DNA of 64,000 nucleotides from Endotrypanum monterogeii. Its lineage: Eukaryota > Euglenozoa > Kinetoplastea > Trypanosomatida > Trypanosomatidae. The notes under the pieces are model-generated. The model had not been told where the DNA came from. It made no database searches and saw nothing but the letters and a program-made list of their open reading frames with translations. A program made the position numbers and the translations under genes. Positions 40,851 to 50,118 of this stretch are shown here, piece after piece; within the stretch, counting starts at the first letter, position 1; each line of letters opens with the position of its first letter. The stretch covers positions 664,244 to 728,243 of the forward strand of contig CM007348.1 of NCBI GenBank assembly GCA_000333855.2, read 5' to 3'.

Positions 40851-41806
40851 GAACAGTAGGCTTGAATCATCCTTCACTGCGAGACCTGTGAGCCCAAGTT
40901 TCTGCGAGTACCCTTGGCAGCAGCTGCGCCGTTTGTACAGAGTTACGACGTGCTGTAGTTCATTACTTTTCACTTGTGCAAAAAATGCATTTGGGCGGCG
41001 ATTTTTTTTTTTTCGTATTCCGTGGACTTGGGGTAAAAGAGTTCCACGCTTCTGCTGCCGCTGTAAGAAGAGCAATGCTTTTTGCCTCGGCATTTCCAGA
41101 CAATTCGTTTTCTCCACTGTATATCACTCTTGCTCTCCCCCTTAGTGTTGCGCAGTACTCCTGCGCCGGGAGAACACTTATTCAAGTCCTCTTCTCGTCG
41201 CTGCGCTTTTTTTTTCTTCCTAGGAGTGATTGGTATAGTGAGGGCTATTTTGGGGGCGGTAAACTGAAACCCTGGAAACAGAAAGAAGGGGACAGGACAG
41301 CTTCCCCAGAGGCGCTATGCTGCTCATTTTCCTGTCTACAAAGGCAACCGTGGAGGGGAGAATGCTCTGACGATACTAATCTGCGGATGAGAAAAGGACG
41401 AGGGCTTTCTACGTATCGGCTGACCCGACGTTTCCAGTTTCTGAAACGCCCTCTTTTCATGTTCGCTCCCTTCAGAAAAAAAAAAAGTTAGTGGTATTCT
41501 TTTCCTTCTAGGACGCCACGAACTCAACAGTTTCATCCCTGATCCCTCCGAGCTTCGCTCAGCTTAGTGTCTTTTCCCTTCCCGTATGGGCCAACCATCA
41601 AGGAACTACTTCTTGAGATCCTCTGCGCCTTCCTACAAACCGTGATGGAAATCGTTGACGCAAGGGTCAAGATCGACCCCCCGCTCGACTCAAGTGTTTT
41701 TAGGGAATATGGCAAAAAGGTCTGAATACTGGTAGCGGCACTGTAGCTACGCGCACCCTTTCCTCTTCGCGATTTCTGAATTAGAGCAAAGGCTTAGCAC
41801 ATTGAA
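40851..41806. other. 3' flank of cullin B, no gene seen
   Basis: A 171-codon frame at 40976-41491 was considered. It is F/S/R-rich, overlaps T- and A-runs, and is not recognised. T-runs at about 41003-41013 and 41206-41214 are typical of non-coding flanks. Confidence 0.5.
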
Positions 41807-42242
41807 GGGGGCTCCCAGTTGCTCCTCGGTTCTGATGTGGGCAGTCAGGTCCTGGGTTGCGTCGCGCCGCGGCGGCTCGTAGCTCTCGTGCGGGTCTGTT
41901 ATCGACTGTGTGGTGGAGAGAGGGCCAGCGTCGCTTGAGCGTATTCCACTCGGTTCCCCGCGGCTACTGCTCGGGGACGGCGCCTGAGCCCACCCCTGTG
42001 GATGCCTCGCTTCGCGAGGAGCGCGACAGGAGGGGGTGGGGGCGGCTGTGTGGCTGTGTGCGGGGCGGGTGGGTTGGCGTTTGGCCCAGCTGCGAGTGCC
42101 TTGATGGCTGAGTTTGCCGTGTTGTGAGGCGTGTCTGCTGTTGCCTTGCACCACATAGGACTGCGCGAGTGGCAAGCTGCTGCGGGGTGCCTATCTGGAC
42201 TCGCAGTGTTGTGTGGCGTAATGAACGCGTTGAAAAAAAAAA
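41807..42242 (+). mobile_element. SIDER2-like retroposon, copy 4, 5'-truncated with poly-A tail
   Basis: The copy begins at GGGGCTCCCAGTTGCTCC, missing about the first 130 bases of the full element, and runs to GGCGTAATGAACGCGTTG followed by ten A's (42233-42242). A 5' truncation plus a 3' poly-A tail is the signature of target-primed reverse transcription, and it fixes the sense strand of the family. It lies ~950 bp after cullin B in the transcribed orientation. Confidence 0.8.
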
Positions 42243-43393
42243 GCACTCTGTACCCCACTGCGTTAGCATTCGTATTCGTGCTGGCAGCAAGAGCACACGG
42301 CGTCCGGACTCGTGTGGTTTTGGCGAAACACCTTCGCAGAAGAGCGACTACGGCCCTTTCCTTTTTTTCCGACTTGACTAGATTGTTGGCTCTGTGTTCT
42401 CTCCGTCCTATTCTTGGCTACCAAGACGCGAGTGAGTCTGAAGAGATTCCTCACCAGCGTTTTACGAAGGAGGACAAAGCGATTTGAGAGAAATATTTCC
42501 GTGCCGACTCCAGAGGGAAGTGACACCCCTGATGTGAGTCTGCGGCGCTAAAGTCTCGAAAACAGTTTTGACGAACTGATCCAAAAGTCCTTGAAGCTGG
42601 AGGGTAAATGAATCGACGCGGTTTCCTTGACCTTTTTTTTTTGAGAAGGCCAATGTCAAATATATCTCTCCAATTATTAGCTGCTTTATCTCTCTCTCTG
42701 TGTGTGTCTGTGTGTGTGTGTGTGTGCTGGCATCCGTCGCTCTAAGCCCATTGCCGAGTTTTCAATGGAGACATTGACCCACGGTGGTGGGCAACACTCA
42801 ACTCAAGAGGACACATCATTTCTGCAAAGATACAGCCAGGACTACTTCTTTTGAGCATGTAACAGATCGAGTGAGGCTCCGATGGTGTGCCACGAACTAT
42901 CCACCTTTTCGCTCGTTGTTAGTTGTTGGACGTCGAGTCTTCACTGCGTTTCACCACCACCAACTCGGTTACCGGCAAATGACTATCACGAGCGGTAGGT
43001 GTGGAGTGCGATCTCAGCGACCCCGTTTTCCCCTGCGCGCAGCAGATGCCCGCTTTGACATGTTCGACTTCCACTCATGCTGTCCTCCACGTTTTCTCAC
43101 CTCATTTTGATGCACTGACGTTTCTGGTGCCATGTGTCTGCCTGTCTTTTTTTCCACATCCCTTGCGCCAGGCCCGCGCGCCTACCTTAGCAGTGCTCGT
43201 TATAGTGTTGTATCCCCTGATCAAAAATCCCCCCTTTTCCCTTTGCTGACTTTTTGCCCAACCTGCTTGCCGCAACAGTTGTTGAGTTCAAGCACCAACG
43301 TACTCGCAGCCGTCTGGCGAAATCCGTCGGGCGTCTGGTTAAAGCGAAAGCACATAGAAGCGCCGTTTCTTCGACCTCTTCGAAAAAAAAAAG
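42243..43393. other. Intergenic region upstream of LC8
   Basis: No gene seen. Contains a (TG)n microsatellite at about 42698-42727 and a long pyrimidine tract before the LC8 splice acceptor. Confidence 0.5.
43277..43278 (+). promoter_or_regulatory. Predicted trans-splice acceptor, LC8
   Basis: A C/T-rich tract (about 43228-43273) ends in CGCAACAG. The ATG lies 116 bases downstream at 43394. Confidence 0.55.
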
Positions 43394-43666
43394 ATGGCGC
43401 AAGTACCTAACGCCACGGTGAAGCTGTCCGAGATGACGAAGGAGATGGAGAACTTCGCCATTTTCTGTGCACAAGAGGGGCTTGCAAAACTACGAAGCGC
43501 GCAGGAGCTCGCCAGCTCTATTCGAAAGGAGTTTGAAAGCAGGTACGGTCCCACGTGGAACTGTTTTGTTGGCAGAAATTTCGGTAGTTTTGTAACTCAC
43601 GAAGAGGGTAGCTACGTCTACTTCTATCTTGGTCAAACTGGTATTTTGCTTTTCAAGACGTCGTAA
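43394..43666 (+). CDS. DYNLL: Dynein light chain LC8 (DYNLL)
   Basis: A 90-aa LC8 protein, a dimeric hub that binds short linear motifs and is a subunit of cytoplasmic dynein, intraflagellar-transport dynein and axonemal structures. The family core is unmistakable: FAIFCAQEGLAKL, SIRKEFESRYGPTWNCFVGR, and NFGSFVTHEEGSYVYFYLGQ ending in TGILLFK. It is slightly divergent at the N-terminus relative to the near-invariant LC8, so it may be one of several trypanosomatid paralogues. Length equals the family (89-93 aa). The ATG at 43394 lies just after an A10 run and 116 bases from the predicted acceptor. Confidence 0.95.
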   Translation: MAQVPNATVKLSEMTKEMENFAIFCAQEGLAKLRSAQELASSIRKEFESRYGPTWNCFVGRNFGSFVTHEEGSYVYFYLGQTGILLFKTS

Positions 43667-44327
43667 GGACTTGGTGGAAGTACGCAGTGTACCACCGTGT
43701 GGCACGTGTCGCCCATGGCAGCAGTGTCCGCGAAGTGAAGCGGCTCCAAGTCACATGTCGACGGCCGCGACCCACGTGAGGCCTTTTGGCGTTCCTTTAC
43801 AGCTGTACGTTGTGTTGCCTAGGCAGTATCTTCTCTTGCAATGGGTCTTGAGTAATGTAAATCAAGTTGGTTTTGGTGGCTTTATGCCTTGCTGTGTGTA
43901 GATTACCGGTGCGCTGTTCATGGGCAGACATCCCCGAATTCTAGACGATGGAGTTAAGCGAATGCGCAGAGGACAATGCTCTTGCGTTGCAGACGAAAAC
44001 TTTTTGTACCGGCTAGGGTCTCCTGTGCGTGTTTGATTAGGCATCTGACGCCCAGTGGGGCTCTTGGGAGGGTGCCGACTGACATCCCTCGAAGGTTATT
44101 CCCTTTTCGTGACAAAGGACAGTATGTCTGGGTCATCGGAATTCACCAACAAGATGACTTGGGTGAACTGATAGCATGACGTGACTTTACAGTTTGACTT
44201 CTCATGTTGTACTTTCTACTTCACTCTTTTCATCTATTTTGTTTTCTCCCACTCAATGCACTCTTGCTTAGAAGGAAAATCATGCATACATCAGAGAATC
44301 TCCGAGGCAGATCGACCAGGTGTGTCC
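43667..44327. other. Intergenic region, no gene seen
   Basis: Between LC8 and MUTYH. No recognised feature other than the MUTYH pyrimidine tract (about 44195-44268). Confidence 0.5.
44270..44271 (+). promoter_or_regulatory. Predicted trans-splice acceptor, MUTYH
   Basis: A pyrimidine tract (TTTCTACTTCACTC and onward) ends CTTGCTTAG. It lies downstream of the ATG at 44256 and upstream of the ATG at 44328, favouring the latter as the start. Confidence 0.6.
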
Positions 44328-45833
44328 ATGTCCCGCCGATCCGCTTGTAAGCCGAACATACGTGGAGAGTGGCTCACACCACTTGGAGGGTGCGCCACTA
44401 CCGAGTACTATCGATCTGTCCAAGAGGAGGTTATCGCCTGGTGGAGGAAGCACCAACGTCAAGACCTCCCATGGAGGCAGCCACTCCCTCAAGGTACCGG
44501 TAACATCACCGCAGCGGCCCTTAAAGAGAAGCACTGCCCGACTGTCACCACTGCACGTTATGATCCATACCAGGTCTGGGTGTCCGAGGTGATGTCCCAG
44601 CAGACCCGCATGGAGACTGTCATACCATACTACAAGGCATGGATGAAGAGGTTTCCTTCGATCGAGGTGCTCGCAGCGTCGACCGAGGACGAGGTGAAAT
44701 CTGTGTGGGCAGGTATGGGGTACTATCGCCGCGCAATATACCTTTACAAGGGTGCGCAGTACCTCCTCGCGTGGTCCAAGGCGCGAAAGGAAACCGAAAC
44801 ATCTTGTATGCCGTCCTCTCAAGGGGAGCTGTTAAAAGTCCCTGGGATTGGTTTATACACTTCTGCTGCCATCGTGTCGATGTGCTTCGGCGCACCTGTC
44901 TGCTCTGTGGACGGCAATGTGGTACGTGTTCTTAGTCGTCTTCGCGGTGAGCGGGACTTTGATCCTAAAGCTCCAGCAAACCTCAGGGAAGCGGGGGCGT
45001 GGGGACAGGAGCTGATGGGCAACTCACCCAAGACCTCTGACGTCGTTTGTCAAGATCCAAGCGCTTTGAACCAGGGACTCATGGAGCTGGGTGCGTCTGT
45101 TTGCCGCCCAGGCGGCGCACCCCTCTGCACCTCATGCCCTGTACAGCGGTTTTGTCGTGCCAGCGAGCTACTGCGCTGCGGCGATATTGAGACCATCGAG
45201 GGCATAATTCCGACCCGTGCAGCAAGACTAGAGAAACGCAACGCCCGCGAGATATGCGTGGTTCATGAGATTATCGGGGAAGGCGTCGACGATGACAGGC
45301 GTTTTGTGGTTGTTCGCCGTCCACCGGATGGGCTTTTGGGTGGGATGCTGGAGTTTCCTACTGTGAGTTCATCCACAGCAGATGATGACGAGGTCGCTGT
45401 GCCCTTGCTGAAGCATCCACTGAGCGTACTCACCTGGGGGGTAAAGGCAAGGCCCACCAGCGTCAGGGCGTGTGGAAAGGTTCGACACATATTCAGTCAC
45501 ATTCTTATGGATGTTGAGGTCGCTCACGTGCGATGGCCCGCTGATACCAATGGGGCTTCCTTGCTCAAGAAGATCGCAGAGGTGTTGGATGACCACCACG
45601 CCGGTGACTCTTGCTATCAGTCTCCCGCAGCTGGTCGTATCTTCCTCATGTCAGAGGTGGACTTGCGAGGAAACGCGCCGAGTCGCCTGATGCTGAAGGT
45701 GCATCACAAGATATCGTTTGTGGAGGCTAAGTTGTTGGGCGTCGGTAAAAGTCAGAGATCAGATGTTCAAGATGACGCTGACTCAAAATCTGCACACAAG
45801 AGGCGAGTGAAAAAGCAAAAAGTTCACTCGTGA
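44328..45833 (+). CDS. MUTYH: A/G-specific adenine DNA glycosylase MUTYH
   Basis: A 501-aa base-excision-repair enzyme that removes adenine mispaired with 8-oxoguanine. It begins with QDLPWRQP. The catalytic Glu is in SEVMSQQTRMETVIPYY (residue 87). The helix-hairpin-helix is VPGIGLYTSAAI, and the catalytic Asp is in SVDGNVVRVLSR (residue 195). The iron-sulfur cluster has Cys at 259, 267, 270 and 276, spaced C-x7-C-x2-C-x5-C; the first spacing is one longer than the common C-x6-C. A C-terminal NUDIX-like domain follows (VVRRPPDGLLGGMLEFPTV), which recognises oxoG. The C-terminus ends in a basic cluster (AHKRRVKKQKVH), a possible nuclear localisation signal. The start at 44328 follows the predicted splice acceptor; the upstream extension is hydrophobic untranslated sequence. 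MUTYH is expected to act in nuclear and possibly kinetoplast DNA. Confidence 0.94.
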   Translation: MSRRSACKPNIRGEWLTPLGGCATTEYYRSVQEEVIAWWRKHQRQDLPWRQPLPQGTGNITAAALKEKHCPTVTTARYDPYQVWVSEVMSQQTRMETVIPYYKAWMKRFPSIEVLAASTEDEVKSVWAGMGYYRRAIYLYKGAQYLLAWSKARKETETSCMPSSQGELLKVPGIGLYTSAAIVSMCFGAPVCSVDGNVVRVLSRLRGERDFDPKAPANLREAGAWGQELMGNSPKTSDVVCQDPSALNQGLMELGASVCRPGGAPLCTSCPVQRFCRASELLRCGDIETIEGIIPTRAARLEKRNAREICVVHEIIGEGVDDDRRFVVVRRPPDGLLGGMLEFPTVSSSTADDDEVAVPLLKHPLSVLTWGVKARPTSVRACGKVRHIFSHILMDVEVAHVRWPADTNGASLLKKIAEVLDDHHAGDSCYQSPAAGRIFLMSEVDLRGNAPSRLMLKVHHKISFVEAKLLGVGKSQRSDVQDDADSKSAHKRRVKKQKVHS

Positions 45834-46376
45834 GCGCCTCCTCAATGTCCCCTCGGAAGGTCGGAGTGTCACGAATACTTGGAAGGGGTATTCGTTCATG
45901 ACTGTCTCGACGCACTTCACTTCCCTTTTCACTCTTTCTCTGTGGAATCTGTATAATCGTCTCTGGGGAATATCGTCAGCGGAAATCTTCCCATGGAGGC
46001 TCTGTGACATGGAGAAGCGACTGTGTGTGTGCTTGCTTCAGGTCTCCTTGCGCACTCAGTGCTAGAGTTTTGCACGAGGGTGTAGTCCTTTGATTAAATA
46101 TATATATATATATATATATATTTGGTGCTACCTTGGGACTGCGAGACGCTTATGAAGGTTGATTGGCTGCAACAGAATGAGGGGTTTCTCCTCCTCATGG
46201 CCGCCGGCCTCTTTTTTTCTCATGTCGTAGTCATCTCGACGGTGTGTCTCTCTGCAATTATATATTTGCATACTTGTTCCACATTCACTTTGATCTTACT
46301 TCTTTCTTTCTTATCCGCTCGGTGTTTTTTTTTTTTCCACACATGTTATACTAAAAACAAACCACGATGTTTAGCA
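45834..46376. other. Intergenic region, no gene seen
   Basis: Contains a (TA)n microsatellite at about 46098-46121 and the T-rich tract for the kelch gene. Confidence 0.5.
46373..46374 (+). promoter_or_regulatory. Predicted trans-splice acceptor, kelch gene
   Basis: A T12 run (46325-46336) within a pyrimidine-rich stretch precedes GATGTTTAG, three bases before the ATG at 46377. The hydrophobic upstream frame from 46122 is therefore untranslated. Confidence 0.5.
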
Positions 46377-48884
46377 ATGCGAAGTTGGTATGAGTTTGGC
46401 TACAACGGGTTTCCCTCCGGTGAAGAGCGTCGCCGCTTTTATCGTCAGCGTGACGACCCATGCGACAGCGAGGAGGAGTGCGACTACGACGACAAAACGA
46501 ATGACCGCCCTATCTTTTACTATCCACTGCGGGCGAGTGAGGAGGAACATCACTCTTCCAGCTCGGTCTCGTTGTCACCGTCAACTGTGTCTGACGAGGA
46601 GGATGAGGATGAGTCTATGACAGACCAAGGGATTCGACAGAACCTACTAGGTGGTACCAATTCGTTTCGCCGCTCGAAGCACTTACGATTGGTATCGCGC
46701 AGAAAGTCCACTCTGTGTTGTCTGCTGCATTCTACGCTATACGAGGATGTTCCTGCGTGGTACGGATCTAGCAGCGTCACTCTAATCCCTGCTCATTCGC
46801 CACACGAGGTGTACTCTCTTCAGTACGGTGGCGCGGCGTGCGCCTCCCCTTTCGATGTATCAAACCATTTTAGTTTGTGGCGCTGGTGCTCGTTGCCAAT
46901 GACCGGCGCCGCAACGCCACAGAACGAGGCCTCAGGGAACGTACACTGTGCACGCTTCCTGGATGACTCATCTCTCCTGTCGTGTCTTCAGTGGGACTCT
47001 TTGCACCCCGCCTTGCGTCTCGCACACACCTCGACGTTGCGACCCCCTACTCGAATCGGGCACTGTGCCGTACCGCTGAGGTTTCCTGATGCGTCAGTTC
47101 TGCAGTACTTTCTTTCGGACCACAGCCAATGCGCACAGGTGACAGAGGCTGGCTGCCACGGCTCTACTGCCCATCGCTTCAGCAAAAAAGCTCTTGATAA
47201 TGCACTCATTTTACTCTCAAACAGTGACGTGGATATCCACCTGTCTCTCGTCATCGGAGGGGCATCGCATCTCATGGACATGTCCAAAACCAGTGTATCC
47301 CGCAGCTGTCAGGGCAGTAGTGGTTCCCACAGGCTGTGGCTAGAAGGTGACAATATGGCTTCAAGAGGACCCAACCTTGACCGTGTGGCAATTGAAGGAT
47401 CGCACGTTCTTTCTCATCCTGCACTCTGCCTTACGCTGATTGCCCACTCCATAGCTCAGCCTCGTCAGCATACTGTTTACCTTCCACTCAACAGACCATC
47501 GGTTTCTCTTTTATCTCCCAGGGCGTTTGCTACACTGACACTGTGGCCTGACACCAATGGTGAGACGCATGCTCTGCGTTCGTTTGCGTACATTGGTGGG
47601 ACGGACAACGGCCGCGATCCGCTTCCCTATCTTGAGGTGGAGCTTTTCCAACTGAATCTTGACACATGGGTCTGGAGTACCTATCCGATTTTGACGTATG
47701 GCACGAAGCCGCCCCCACGCTTCGGTCATTCTGTCACGATGGCGCAAGAAGATGCATGTTTACTGATGTTTGGGGGTGTCGGGGCCGGCCACACCTACCT
47801 GAACGATCTTCACGTGCTCGATCTCAATACTCGGGTATGGCGAGAAGTTTTCATCCCGTTTGGCGTCAATGTGCCTCCTCGCGCCTTCTTTACCGCAGCG
47901 GTAATGGCGTTGCCCGAAATCAGTCTTCGCGGTGGAGGTGGCGGCGCGCACTGGACTTCTACCGATTCCGATATCACTTCCTTTGCTCGTCGAGCGACAG
48001 AGAGTTTGACACGCGACTCAGTCACCATGGGGCAATGTGGGCAGGGGGCTTCGTCATCGCCACTACCTCTGCAGCAAGGCCTCAGTAGCATGGATGAGTT
48101 CGAGAGTGACGACGAGTTCTTGTCTTCGAGGGTCACGTCTGCACGGTCCATGGGTGCACTGGTACTCTTGGGTGGGGAGTGCGAGGGGAAGCCTGTGACC
48201 TCTGCGTGGGCATGCATCCTGCGAAGTGGTAGCTGGCGTCGCCTTTCTTTTCCTCTCCGGACGCAGCCTCACTTCTCACATGTGGCGCGCTCTTCTATGC
48301 TTGCCGAGGAGAGAGCAGAGCGTGCGAGCCGCTCTCTCTCTCGCACCAACTTCCGCACAGCGATACAGACGCTGATGGAACAGGTCTCGCAGCTTACACC
48401 CCACCCCGCTTCTGGCTCTCACATTCAATCAAACGTGGTGCAGGAAACATATTTTGCCGTGTGCCATGGTTCTTTGGGGCAGGTAGTGTTGTTCCCTTCA
48501 GAAAACAGGGGAGGGGAGCGTCTTGTGTTGCGGGGTGGTTCGCAGGGGCCTTCCATGAGCGTGGTATCCGAGATGAGTTTTATGGGGACAGGCTTGAAGG
48601 ACAGTGCCTCATTGTGGTTGCTAACGACACACCAGCAAAAGTCTCTCTCACCTGTGCTTTCCAACCGTGTCAGGCATTTACACATCGTTTTCTTTCATAG
48701 GAACACGGGGCTGTCGCGTGCGGCGAAATCAATACTGCAGTCTGGCGAGGAAAACCCAGTGCGATGTGACTCTGTGTCCGCAGAGGATGCGTGCTTCAAT
48801 CGCCATTTGAGTAGTTGTGTGCTGGAAGGGCAGCTGATGGAATGGACGCAACTGGCTCGCAAGAGGTTGCGCGAGGAGTCGTGA
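46377..48884 (+). CDS. Kelch-repeat protein, function unknown
   Basis: An 835-aa protein with kelch beta-propeller repeats. The clearest run is at about residues 400-510: YIGGTDNGRD, FQLNLDTWVW, PPRFGHSVTMAQEDACLLMFGG, LNDLHVLDLNTRVWREV, and PPRAFFTAAVMA. Another blade is near ALVLLGGECEGKP. Weaker blades probably lie in the N-terminal half, where CAVPLRFPD and LSLVIGGASHLM recur. The N-terminus is acidic (DSEEECDYDD, SDEEDEDESM). A Ser-rich acidic insert (MDEFESDDEFL) separates blades, as is frequent in trypanosomatid kelch proteins. No BTB, F-box or phosphatase domain is visible. The location next to cullins is suggestive only: kelch proteins can be cullin receptors, but the BTB adaptor is absent here. 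The ATG at 46377 was chosen from the splice site. Confidence 0.8.
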   Translation: MRSWYEFGYNGFPSGEERRRFYRQRDDPCDSEEECDYDDKTNDRPIFYYPLRASEEEHHSSSSVSLSPSTVSDEEDEDESMTDQGIRQNLLGGTNSFRRSKHLRLVSRRKSTLCCLLHSTLYEDVPAWYGSSSVTLIPAHSPHEVYSLQYGGAACASPFDVSNHFSLWRWCSLPMTGAATPQNEASGNVHCARFLDDSSLLSCLQWDSLHPALRLAHTSTLRPPTRIGHCAVPLRFPDASVLQYFLSDHSQCAQVTEAGCHGSTAHRFSKKALDNALILLSNSDVDIHLSLVIGGASHLMDMSKTSVSRSCQGSSGSHRLWLEGDNMASRGPNLDRVAIEGSHVLSHPALCLTLIAHSIAQPRQHTVYLPLNRPSVSLLSPRAFATLTLWPDTNGETHALRSFAYIGGTDNGRDPLPYLEVELFQLNLDTWVWSTYPILTYGTKPPPRFGHSVTMAQEDACLLMFGGVGAGHTYLNDLHVLDLNTRVWREVFIPFGVNVPPRAFFTAAVMALPEISLRGGGGGAHWTSTDSDITSFARRATESLTRDSVTMGQCGQGASSSPLPLQQGLSSMDEFESDDEFLSSRVTSARSMGALVLLGGECEGKPVTSAWACILRSGSWRRLSFPLRTQPHFSHVARSSMLAEERAERASRSLSRTNFRTAIQTLMEQVSQLTPHPASGSHIQSNVVQETYFAVCHGSLGQVVLFPSENRGGERLVLRGGSQGPSMSVVSEMSFMGTGLKDSASLWLLTTHQQKSLSPVLSNRVRHLHIVFFHRNTGLSRAAKSILQSGEENPVRCDSVSAEDACFNRHLSSCVLEGQLMEWTQLARKRLREES

Positions 48885-49419
48885 TCCAGGGAATCCTCGG
48901 AGACGAAAGCTCTGCTCGCCTGCATGCTGAAAAGAAGGGTAAGTGGGTGCGGTGGCGACTGTGTTCCTTCATTTATCTCCTTAAAAAAAAAAGGTAGAGC
49001 TGTCTCGCATCAGTTTTCTGCTGTGCTGCTGTTCCGAGGCGTGAGAAAAGGAAAAAAAAGCGAAATGGAGATGCACGCTCTGGGTGATGTCAGCTCCCTG
49101 AGGAGCAGGCGTAGAGAGGGCAAACATCCTTTCCGTCTGACTTCAGCATTGTCGACAAGAGGGTAGATTAAGTGGACAATGAACTTTTTGACCTCCACAG
49201 TAGCGTTCTAGACGTTGTATTTATATCTCCTTATCTCTGTTTGGTGAAAACAGGTGTACTGTTTCTGCACTGCTCACCGCCTACCTTTCTCACTCTTGTT
49301 TTTTTTAAATATCGAGTGCACGACGCTGTTTCGCCGGGGCGGTATCCGCGTGCCTTCATTTCACTTTTCTCTTTCCTTCCTTGTTAATAGTGACAAACCA
49401 GAACCAACGTAGGACAACC
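48885..49419. other. Intergenic region, no gene seen
   Basis: 3' flank of the kelch gene and the pyrimidine tract of the methyltransferase gene. Confidence 0.5.
49389..49390 (+). promoter_or_regulatory. Predicted trans-splice acceptor, methyltransferase
   Basis: TTCATTTCACTTTTCTCTTT and the following pyrimidines end in GTTAATAG, 30 bases before the ATG at 49420. Confidence 0.6.
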
Positions 49420-50118
49420 ATGTTGGCGCTTATTTCCGATAAAGCAAAGTCGCTCCGGTCACTGGTGTACGACTCCTGCATCGTTCCAATGACCTCGCGG
49501 TGGTACCGTGAAGTGCTGTTGGAATGCCCGATGAACAGTGTCATGCTGGACATCGGCATCGGCACTGCCACCAGTCTCATCGCAAACCGCGACATTGTTG
49601 TGAGCAAGCAGATTATGGTTACTGGGGTAGATTACGACGCTGCTTACGTGCGAAGCGCACAGGCAAATGTCGCCGCCTGTGGCATTCGCTTGATGGATGC
49701 AGTGAGAATTGAGCAGGCGGACATCCACAACTATAACAAGTCGCACGCGGAAAGGTTCGACATTCTTTACTTTTCTGGCAGTTTTATGATCCTTCCCTCG
49801 AAGGTGAGCGCGCTTCGGCACTGTGTGCAGATGCTCCGTAGTCCAGTGTCCAAGGTACCAGGGGGGTGCAATATTTTTTTTACTCTAACCTTCGAAAAGC
49901 GCACGTTGATTGGACGGTACGTGACACCGCTGGTGAAGCGGCTGATGAAGGCCATCACAACAATTGACTTTGGCGAAGTGACGTACGAGGACGAATTCCG
50001 TGCGGTCCTTGAGGAAGCAGAAGTAGAGGTTGTGCGTGTGAAGCCAATCAAGGCTTCATATTATCGAACCCAGGTTGTTGTCATGGCCCGCCCGCGTGTA
50101 ACGCTGCAAAAGGAGTGA
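49420..50118 (+). CDS. SAM-dependent methyltransferase (class I), substrate unknown
   Basis: A 232-aa Rossmann-fold methyltransferase. Motif I is SVMLDIGIGTATSL (about residues 40-53), the acidic motif II equivalent is VTGVDYDAAYVRSAQ, and a post-motif block is RIEQADIHNY. The motif DILYFSGSFMIL then corresponds to motif IV. The C-terminal half contains a basic amphipathic segment (RYVTPLVKRLMKAI) and a beta-rich end. No signal peptide or membrane helix. I cannot assign small molecule, lipid or protein substrate from motifs alone; the fold resembles ubiquinone/menaquinone-type and generic family 25 methyltransferases. The start is the ATG at 49420; a longer frame starts from TTG upstream of the splice acceptor and is rejected. 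Confidence 0.82.
   Translation: MLALISDKAKSLRSLVYDSCIVPMTSRWYREVLLECPMNSVMLDIGIGTATSLIANRDIVVSKQIMVTGVDYDAAYVRSAQANVAACGIRLMDAVRIEQADIHNYNKSHAERFDILYFSGSFMILPSKVSALRHCVQMLRSPVSKVPGGCNIFFTLTFEKRTLIGRYVTPLVKRLMKAITTIDFGEVTYEDEFRAVLEEAEVEVVRVKPIKASYYRTQVVVMARPRVTLQKE

Noticed and set aside
40976..41491. 171-codon plus-strand frame after cullin B
   Set aside because: Runs through T- and A-tracts, F/R/S-rich, no recognisable domain; typical of 3' flank.
46122..46376. N-terminal hydrophobic extension of the kelch protein (apparent membrane segments)
   Set aside because: It is encoded by the T-rich splicing tract upstream of the predicted acceptor at 46373; translation more likely starts at 46377.
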